Of a stretch of DNA of 10,857 nt, positions 1-4,443 are shown piece by piece. The stretch spans positions 1-10,857 of the forward strand of contig JAHJNP010000257.1 of assembly GCA_018820745.1 (NCBI GenBank), given 5' to 3'. The notes beneath the pieces are model-generated. The model was not told the DNA's origin, searched no databases, and saw only the letters and a program-made list of their open reading frames with translations. Source of the DNA: Gammaproteobacteria bacterium (lineage in GTDB: Bacteria > Pseudomonadota > Gammaproteobacteria > Burkholderiales > Thiobacillaceae). The position numbers and the translations under genes are program-made. The stretch's first letter is position 1. Every line of letters begins with the position of its first letter.

Positions 1-279
1 CAGCTCCAGAATGTCCGCCGGCGCCGGTTTCAGAACCACCTGGAACTGGTAGTAGTGCTGCAGCCGGTTGGGGTTGTCGCCGTAGCGGCCGTCCTTGGGC
101 CGGCGGCTGGGCTGCACGTAGGCTGCCTTCCACGGCTCGGGCCCGAGCGCACGCAGAAAAGTCGCGGTGTGCGACGTCCCCGCGCCGACCTCCATGTCGT
201 AAGACTGCAAGAGCGCGCAGCCGCGCTCGGCCCAGTAGCGTTGCAGGGTGAGGATGGTGTCCTGAAAGGTGGGTTTCAC
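1..279 (-). CDS. glyQ: Glycyl-tRNA synthetase alpha subunit, 5' part (runs off the left edge)
   Basis: This is the first 93 codons of the alpha chain of the alpha2-beta2 type bacterial glycyl-tRNA synthetase, which charges tRNA-Gly in the cytoplasm. The reading is unmistakable: it starts [13 protein letters not shown], followed by the family signatures [37 protein letters not shown] and [18 protein letters not shown] at 279-277 is taken as the start, because no ATG lies in frame before an upstream stop at 315-313 and the residues after it align with the start of other GlyQ proteins. Family length is about 300 residues, so roughly two thirds lies outside the window. It is transcribed away from all the other genes here and marks a core-genome edge beside the accessory cluster. 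Confidence 0.97.
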   Translation of the reverse strand, partial: MKPTFQDTILTLQRYWAERGCALLQSYDMEVGAGTSHTATFLRALGPEPWKAAYVQPSRRPKDGRYGDNPNRLQHYYQFQVVLKPAPADILEL

Positions 280-341
280 GGCGGATCGGCGGCTTTTCGG
301 GAAAGGCGCATTTTAGCGTGGTTGCAGGGGTTTCGCTGTTC

Positions 342-359
342 ACGGCACGGGAATGCCGT
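342..359. repeat. Short hairpin upstream of glyQ
   Basis: ACGGCA at 342-347 and TGCCGT at 354-359 form a perfect 6-bp stem around the loop CGGGAA. No run of T follows on either strand, so it does not qualify as an intrinsic terminator. It lies about 65 bases upstream of the glyQ start and could sit in the glyQ leader. Its role is unknown. Confidence 0.4.
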
Positions 360-376
360 AGGGTGCGCTGCGGCAG

Positions 377-405
377 GGAGCCCCGCCTGGGGCGAAGCCC
401 GCTCC
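377..405. repeat. REP-like inverted pair with GGAG heads
   Basis: On the plus strand GGAG (377-380) is followed directly by CCCC-GCCT-GGGG (381-392). On the minus strand, reading from 405 down to 390, GGAG is followed by CGGGCTTCGCCC. Each half is a GGAG tetranucleotide next to a GC-rich imperfect palindrome, and the two halves face each other. That is the general design of REP elements mobilised by REP-associated tyrosine transposases (head GTAG or GGAG plus palindrome, often as inverted pairs). No transposase gene is present in the window. The call rests on architecture only and needs a copy-number check in the genome. Confidence 0.4.
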
Positions 406-453
406 TGTGCAAGGGCCTGTCCGGGCTGATGCATTGGTCCTCGCAATATCCAA

Positions 454-475
454 TTCGGGGCAGGGGCACCCCGAA
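454..475. promoter_or_regulatory. Inverted repeat, candidate enhancer-binding-protein site
   Basis: TTCGGGG (454-460) and CCCCGAA (469-475) are perfect 7-bp inverted arms around an 8-base spacer. The centre lies about 93 bases upstream of the transcription start predicted from the sigma-54 element at 531-547. Sigma-54 promoters need an AAA+ activator bound at an upstream site, usually of dyad symmetry and roughly 80-150 bases from the start, so position and symmetry both fit. The activator is not encoded here. A simple RNA hairpin is an alternative reading, but at this position it would lie outside the predicted transcript. Confidence 0.4.
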
Positions 476-530
476 GGTTTGATCAATCCTGCCGAATCTT
501 CCCGCCCGTCCTCGGGGGAGCGCGCATTAT

Positions 531-547
531 CTGGCACATGCCTTGCT
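531..547 (+). promoter_or_regulatory. Sigma-54 (RpoN) -24/-12 promoter
   Basis: The element reads CTGGCAC-ATGCC-TTGCT. The -24 half CTGGCAC and the -12 half TTGCT match the RpoN consensus YTGGCACG-N4-TTGCW at every key base; only the G after CAC is an A. The invariant GG (533-534) and GC (545-546) are separated by exactly 10 bases, the spacing that sigma-54 holoenzyme requires. The predicted transcription start is near 558, which leaves a leader of about 300 bases before the flippase start. It faces the polysaccharide genes and away from glyQ. RpoN-controlled polysaccharide and PEP-CTERM/exosortase loci are known in related bacteria. Whether this promoter reaches the ligase genes, 2 kb further on, is inferred. 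Confidence 0.65.
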
Positions 548-574
548 GTCGTTCAGCCACTAGAATACGCACCC

Positions 575-730
575 ATGAACGCCACGCGCGCCATCCCCTC
601 CTGCCCGCGCGCCCTATTGCGGGAAATGGGGGACGGTACGGGGTCAGACATTCGTGGCGCAGGGATTGCGATGTCGCCACATTCGGCAGGTTATCGCCAT
701 GCGCTGCCAGGCGATGACTTCAAGCCATAA
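575..730 (+). CDS. Doubtful short ORF in the sigma-54 leader (51 codons)
   Basis: ATG at 575 opens 51 codons ending in DDFKP and TAA. It starts about 17 bases after the predicted sigma-54 transcription start, so it would be the first frame on that transcript. No Shine-Dalgarno precedes the ATG, the frame is open well upstream of it, no domain or signal peptide is visible, and part of it runs through the GGGGTCAGAC-type sequence that looks non-coding. It is listed only because of its position. It is more likely untranslated leader than a gene. Confidence 0.12.
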   Translation: MNATRAIPSCPRALLREMGDGTGSDIRGAGIAMSPHSAGYRHALPGDDFKP

Positions 731-789
731 CGATAGACGACACGCGCATCCATTCTTTTCTCTGCCAGCCTGCCCACACAAGCCACCCA

Positions 790-861
790 ATGCTCACCAT
801 CGCAAATAGCCATTACAACCACCGCGAGCTGATGCATCGGCGTGCCGCGTTCAAGCCATGA
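790..861 (+). CDS. Possible 23-codon leader ORF coupled to the flippase start
   Basis: ATG at 790 opens 23 codons (start MLTIANSHYNHREL, end RRAAFKP). The TGA at 859-861 overlaps the flippase ATG at 858 in the arrangement ATGA. The flippase start has no evident Shine-Dalgarno of its own, so a translated upstream frame ending exactly there would explain how ribosomes are delivered. Against this, the short frame also lacks a clear ribosome binding site and its peptide matches nothing recognisable. It could also be the remnant of a longer gene deleted at the junction. Confidence 0.22.
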   Translation: MLTIANSHYNHRELMHRRAAFKP

Positions 862-2315
862 GCCTGGGCAACACCATCCGCCATGGCGCAGCCTGGATGT
901 TTGTCGGCAACAGTGGCAGACAGGTCCTCAGCTTTCTGTTCGGGATTGTGCTGGCACGCCTGCTGGCGCCCGAGGATTTCGGAACCCTGCTAACGATTCA
1001 GGTTTTTACCGGGCTGGCCGGGTTTGTGGCGGGCGGCGGCATGGGCCAGGCGCTGGTGCGTGCCAAGGAAGCGACGAAGCAGGACTACGACATTGTCTTC
1101 ACGCTGCAGATCATCATTGGCGGCTTGATCTATGCCGGGTTTTTCTTCGCCGCGCCCTGGTTTGCCCGGTGGTACGACACCCCGCTCTACACCGACTTGC
1201 TGCGCGTTTCTGCCCTGTCCTTTATCTTTCGTCCGTTCGTCAACCTCCCGGCCAGCATGCTGTACCGGCACATGCGCTACAAAGCGCAAACCGTCGTCGG
1301 CATCACCTCGCTGCTGGTTACCAGCTCCGTCAGCATTCTCATGGCCTGGCTGGGCTACGGCGTCTGGAGTCTGGTCTGGGGGGGAATTGCCGGTTCGTTC
1401 TACAACGCTGCCGTGCTGATCCCGCTGGCCCGATGGCGCCCCGGTTTTTCGCTCGACTTCGGTCGCGGCAGGGATATCGCCCGCTATGGCCTGCTGGTCT
1501 CGGCCAACGACATCGTCGACTATTTGCGGGGCCAAGCCAGCATCTTCATCCTGTCGCGCACCCTCGGCCCGGCCAGCGTCGGGCTTTTCAATAAAGGAAG
1601 AAGCCTGGCCATGATGCCCCACGGCTTCATCACGGTCTCGGTTTATCACGTCCTGTTTCGCGCCATGGCCGCCGAACAGGACAATCTCGACAAATGCCGC
1701 TACCTCTTCTTTCGGAGCATCGCGCTGGTCGCAGTCTACGCCACGCCTTTCTATATTGGCCTGTTGTGGCTGGCCGAGCCCCTCATCCGCGGCGTGTATG
1801 GCGAGAAATGGATCGGGGCCGCCGGCCCGTTAATGATCCTGGCTTTCGCCTGGCCGTTCTGGCTGATAAACAACTTGTCCGGCGCAGTGCTGGCAGCCCA
1901 GAACTGGCTGGGTTACGAGTTGAAAGTTCAGATCGCCACGCTGGTCATCACCGTGTTGGCGGTCGTCATCGCATTGCCTTATGGCATCGACGGTGTTGCC
2001 TGGGCAATAGTTGGAACTGCTGCATTCAGCGGTCTTTACATGCTTTGGCTGGCCTTGAAATGTCTCAAGGCCAAATGGATGGATGGCCTGCGGGCGCTGA
2101 TTCCGGCCACCCTGTTGAATGCCGTGCTCGCCCTTGCGCTATACCCTCTTCAACAATTGCTGCCGCCTGAATGGCGCGCTCACGATTTGGTGTACATCGC
2201 GATCATGGGAACGGCAGGTGGTCTGATCTATGCGGGAAGCCTGCTGTATTTCCCCATCCCTTCCCTTGCGGCCGAGCGCCTGCGATGGAAGTCGAAATTT
2301 GGACTAAACCCTTAA
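858..2315 (+). CDS. Wzx-type polysaccharide flippase (MOP superfamily, oligosaccharide flippase family)
   Basis: This 485-residue inner-membrane protein should move lipid-linked oligosaccharide units to the periplasmic face before polymerisation. It is hydrophobic throughout, with about 12-14 likely membrane helices (for example near residues 21-36, 44-60, 80-98, 147-165, 284-305, 322-345, 357-373, 380-400, 411-430 and 443-463). Family hallmarks are LARLLAPEDFG (32-42), GPASVGLFNKGRSLAMMP (237-254) and VYGEKW (313-318), typical of the WzxC-like branch. Length is normal. The ATG at 858 is chosen because the next residues (MSLGNTIRHGAAW) match the usual start of the family, although no Shine-Dalgarno is visible. 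An ATGA overlap with a short upstream frame may supply coupling. A G7 tract lies at 1378-1384. The exported sugar cannot be deduced, but the gene places the cluster in polysaccharide or glycoconjugate synthesis. Confidence 0.9.
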   Translation: MSLGNTIRHGAAWMFVGNSGRQVLSFLFGIVLARLLAPEDFGTLLTIQVFTGLAGFVAGGGMGQALVRAKEATKQDYDIVFTLQIIIGGLIYAGFFFAAPWFARWYDTPLYTDLLRVSALSFIFRPFVNLPASMLYRHMRYKAQTVVGITSLLVTSSVSILMAWLGYGVWSLVWGGIAGSFYNAAVLIPLARWRPGFSLDFGRGRDIARYGLLVSANDIVDYLRGQASIFILSRTLGPASVGLFNKGRSLAMMPHGFITVSVYHVLFRAMAAEQDNLDKCRYLFFRSIALVAVYATPFYIGLLWLAEPLIRGVYGEKWIGAAGPLMILAFAWPFWLINNLSGAVLAAQNWLGYELKVQIATLVITVLAVVIALPYGIDGVAWAIVGTAAFSGLYMLWLALKCLKAKWMDGLRALIPATLLNAVLALALYPLQQLLPPEWRAHDLVYIAIMGTAGGLIYAGSLLYFPIPSLAAERLRWKSKFGLNP

Positions 2316-2369
2316 TGAGCCGCTGAACAATTCATGCTTTGTCTTTGCGCGCGAAGCGAAAAAAACACC

Positions 2370-2489
2370 ATGGAATCAATGAACACTGGATCGCAACCGC
2401 CCTGCGGGACTGCAATGTCAGCAAAAATCAGGCGCCCCAACAGGCGAGGTTTCCGTGTGGGCACAAAGCCGCACCCCAACAAGCAATAG
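2370..2489 (+). CDS. Possible 39-codon ORF just upstream of ligase A
   Basis: The gap between flippase and ligase A (2316-2498) contains an ATG frame of 39 codons. Its TAG stop (2487-2489) runs into the AGGAG ribosome binding site of ligase A. The product would be small and basic (RRPNRRGFRVGTKPHPNKQ at the C-terminus) with one Cys and several Gly and Pro. The segment RRGFR is echoed by RRGFK in the short frame before ligase B (4361-4441). No good Shine-Dalgarno precedes the ATG. A peptide substrate, a coupling leader or chance are all possible. Chance is most likely, since frames of this length are common in GC-rich DNA. Confidence 0.2.
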   Translation: MESMNTGSQPPCGTAMSAKIRRPNRRGFRVGTKPHPNKQ

Positions 2490-2492
2490 GAG
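2488..2492 (+). promoter_or_regulatory. Shine-Dalgarno of ligase A
   Basis: AGGAG lies 6 bases before the ATG at 2499. It decides the start, which therefore gives MPGI rather than the canonical MCGI. Confidence 0.8.
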
Positions 2493-2498
2493 TCTGCA

Positions 2499-4367
2499 AT
2501 GCCGGGAATCGTATGCAGTGCCTATGACCCATCCGATACAACCGTCGAGCCGAAATGGCAGCGCGGCTTGGCGTTGGTCGAGTATCGGCCGGAGCATGTG
2601 CTGGAACAATATAACGAGCCCGGCTTCCAGCTCGCCTGCATTTACCATCCAGAAGTGTGCCAGGGGCCGAGAATCCGGGTCACAGAAAATTTTGTGCTCG
2701 CATATTACGGCAATATTTATGAGGATGACTGGGCACAGGTGGTCGACGGTGAAGCGCTGTGCAAAGTGTTGCTCGATGCTTTTCTCGCCCAGGGGATCGA
2801 TGCGCTCAAACACCTTAACGGCCGCTACGACATCGTCATATGGGATCGGCACGCCCGGGGCTTGCATCTGGCCAGTGACCGCTTTGGATCAAACCGCCAC
2901 TACGCTCTCCGGCGTCCTGGCGCACTGCACCTCGCCTGCGAGATCAAGGCGCTCGCCGGCTTCCTCGACCATATCGAGATCGACCCAACGGGGCTGGCCG
3001 GCATGCTGAGTTTCGGATACCACCTAGGCGACCGCACCCTCCTACGGGAGGTGAAATGTCTCCCCCATGCACGCCATATCGAGTTTCGCACCGCGACCGA
3101 CACGTTCGGGATCGAACGCTATTGGAACTACCCCTATGGCGAGATGGAAGCCGCCGTCAGTGAAGCCGAGCTCGCCGAAGCCCTGCACCGACACCTCGCC
3201 CGCGCGCTGAAGCGCCGCCTGCACAAGGTTGAGAAAATCCTGTTGCCGGTCAGCGGCGGGCTGGACTCCCGGACCATGGCGGGCCTCCTGGCGCAAAGCG
3301 ACTATTCGGGTGAAGTGCTGGCCTACAGCTACGGGCAGTCGAGCAGCCGCGATGCGCGCTACGGGCGCGCGATTGCCCGCAAACTGGGCTACCGCCATAT
3401 TCATATCCCCACGCCTCCCGATTTCATGACGCGGCACATGGAGCAAGCCGCCTGGCGCTTCGATGCGGAATGGGCGGCCGACTCGAACTGGGGCGCCCGC
3501 TTCAGCCACACCCACCCCGCCCTGGGGGACATCCGCGGCTACACGGTTCTGAGCGGATTTATGGGCGATGTCATTCTCGGGTCGGACAGGTACAACTATC
3601 GTCGCAAAGCCGGGGATGCTCCGCTGAGCACCGAACAGCTTGCGGAAATATTCATCGGTGCGTTCCGGGACATGCCGATCGACGGGCTTCTGGATGCCGC
3701 ATCGGTCACGGAAGCCGAAAATGGCATTGCCGCGATCGCCCGCGAGACGTTCGAGCCGTTGCAGGATCTCGCGCCGTTTTTCGCACTGCTGCGCGCCGAG
3801 TTCACCCACCGGCAACGCCGCCACACCGCAACCGTCACGCAAAGCGTCGAACACGATCTCAATGCCATCACGCCGTTTCTGGACCGGGACGTCGTTGATT
3901 TCAGCACACGCATTCCGCTCGATCTTTTCCACGACAAGTTGCTCTACAAACGCATGATCCGGGACCATCTGCCCGCCGTCGCCGCGGTGCCATACGCCGA
4001 CACGGGGATGCCACTCTCGGACGCGCCGCTGCGGCAGGCGCTGAAGTGGCGCCTCGACCGGCTGATCAAGCACTTCCCGCAACTGCAGCGCCGCCTCGCG
4101 CGCCGCAACGCCTTTTTCGATTTCCGTGGCGGCGTTATTGCCGAGGCCCATTTCTTCAGGGAGCGGATCGGTGCGCTCAAAAGCCTGTCGCCGCCCCTTG
4201 TGCCGGAGGCGGCTGCGCAGCGGATGGAAGACCTGCTGGAAGGCAGGATCCAGGCCACCGAGCAGGCCAGTTCGCTGCTGCCCCCCGCGCTTTTCATGCA
4301 GGCGTTGGAACAGGCGCTGGGGCCTGCCGATGAAGCCGCAGGTGTAATGGGATCGAGCGTATGCTGA
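2499..4367 (+). CDS. Asparagine-synthase-fold ligase A (glutaminase-dead, PP-loop intact)
   Basis: This 622-residue protein has the two-domain plan of asparagine synthase. Residues 1 to about 215 form an N-terminal Ntn-type amidotransferase-like domain: MPGIVCS at the start, GNIYE at 71-75 where AsnB has NGEIYN, and LNGRYDIVIWDR (106-117), DRFGSNRHY (127-135) and CEIKAL (147-152). From about 225 follows the synthetase domain with the ATP-binding PP-loop SGGLDSR (252-258), RDARYGRAIARKLG (284-297), LSGFMGDVILG (351-361) and ITPFLDRDVVDF (457-468). The catalytic Cys directly after Met is Pro, so glutamine hydrolysis is not expected. Asp501 stands where paralogue B has Lys508, near the Lys that family synthetases use in catalysis, so activity is uncertain. 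Known nucleophile-less relatives include beta-lactam synthetase and lasso-peptide cyclases; polysaccharide clusters also carry members. Probable role: carboxyl adenylation and amide formation on a glycan. The substrate is unknown. Confidence 0.9.
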   Translation: MPGIVCSAYDPSDTTVEPKWQRGLALVEYRPEHVLEQYNEPGFQLACIYHPEVCQGPRIRVTENFVLAYYGNIYEDDWAQVVDGEALCKVLLDAFLAQGIDALKHLNGRYDIVIWDRHARGLHLASDRFGSNRHYALRRPGALHLACEIKALAGFLDHIEIDPTGLAGMLSFGYHLGDRTLLREVKCLPHARHIEFRTATDTFGIERYWNYPYGEMEAAVSEAELAEALHRHLARALKRRLHKVEKILLPVSGGLDSRTMAGLLAQSDYSGEVLAYSYGQSSSRDARYGRAIARKLGYRHIHIPTPPDFMTRHMEQAAWRFDAEWAADSNWGARFSHTHPALGDIRGYTVLSGFMGDVILGSDRYNYRRKAGDAPLSTEQLAEIFIGAFRDMPIDGLLDAASVTEAENGIAAIARETFEPLQDLAPFFALLRAEFTHRQRRHTATVTQSVEHDLNAITPFLDRDVVDFSTRIPLDLFHDKLLYKRMIRDHLPAVAAVPYADTGMPLSDAPLRQALKWRLDRLIKHFPQLQRRLARRNAFFDFRGGVIAEAHFFRERIGALKSLSPPLVPEAAAQRMEDLLEGRIQATEQASSLLPPALFMQALEQALGPADEAAGVMGSSVC

Positions 4368-4441
4368 TTTTCCCCAAGAATGGCATCCCAGGAATAGCCG
4401 CCACAGGGGCAAGACGCGGCTTTAAAATGAAAAGGACATAA
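4361..4441 (+). CDS. Possible 26-codon ORF between ligases A and B
   Basis: ATG at 4361 overlaps the end of ligase A. The frame runs 26 codons (start MLIFPKNGIPGIAATG, end RRGFKMKRT) to TAA at 4439-4441, covering the whole gap and ending just after the ribosome binding site of ligase B. It echoes the frame before ligase A in position, basic C-terminus and an RRGF(K/R) segment. No ribosome binding site is visible within the end of A. It may be a coupling frame or simply chance. Confidence 0.17.
   Translation: MLIFPKNGIPGIAATGARRGFKMKRT
4430..4436 (+). promoter_or_regulatory. Shine-Dalgarno of ligase B
   Basis: AAAAGGA ends 7 bases before the GTG at 4444. It supports GTG as the start and gives MPGILCS, parallel to MPGIVCS in ligase A. 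Confidence 0.75.
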
Positions 4442-4443
4442 CA

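Larger units (their letters stand above)
280..857. other. Divergent intergenic region with regulatory and repeat content
   Basis: About 580 bases separate glyQ from the flippase gene and contain no convincing protein gene. In order they hold a small hairpin (342-359), a REP-like inverted pair (377-405), a 7-bp inverted repeat (454-475), a sigma-54 promoter (531-547) and a roughly 300-base leader with two weak short reading frames (575-730 and 790-861). A stretch at about 634-648 containing GGTACGGGGTCAGAC resembles non-coding sequence often seen as debris around REP-type transposases. That resemblance is from memory and is weak. No tRNA or intrinsic terminator with a T-run was seen. Confidence 0.8.

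Noticed and set aside
55..429. 124-codon plus-strand frame opposite glyQ
   Set aside because: It is the antisense of a certain glyQ fragment plus the intergenic hairpins.
407..730. 107-codon plus-strand frame across the glyQ-flippase gap
   Set aside because: Its upstream half lies before the sigma-54 promoter and overlaps the inverted repeat. No ribosome site or domain. Only the downstream ATG at 575 is kept, as a doubtful entry.
425..837. Repeated 10-mer GCTGATGCAT at 425-434 and 828-837
   Set aside because: Only two copies, with unrelated flanks and no further alignment. Chance is sufficient.
990..1649. 219-codon frame antisense to the flippase gene
   Set aside because: It lies wholly within a well-supported gene and shows no domain. 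The same holds for the antisense frames at 5653-6282, 7638-8033 and 8291-8800.
2345..2367. Terminator after the flippase gene
   Set aside because: A short GC hairpin is followed by a run of A, not T, on the coding strand, so it would not terminate plus-strand transcription.
2457..2474. Second sigma-54-like element before ligase A
   Set aside because: GG and GC have the right spacing, but the flanking bases match the consensus poorly (TGGGCA and CCGCA) and it lies only about 25 bases from the start codon.
3042..4412. 456-codon open frame antisense to ligase A
   Set aside because: It mirrors the third-position GC bias of gene A, has low-complexity Arg/Gly-rich composition, no ribosome binding site and no recognisable motif. 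The sense gene is certain.
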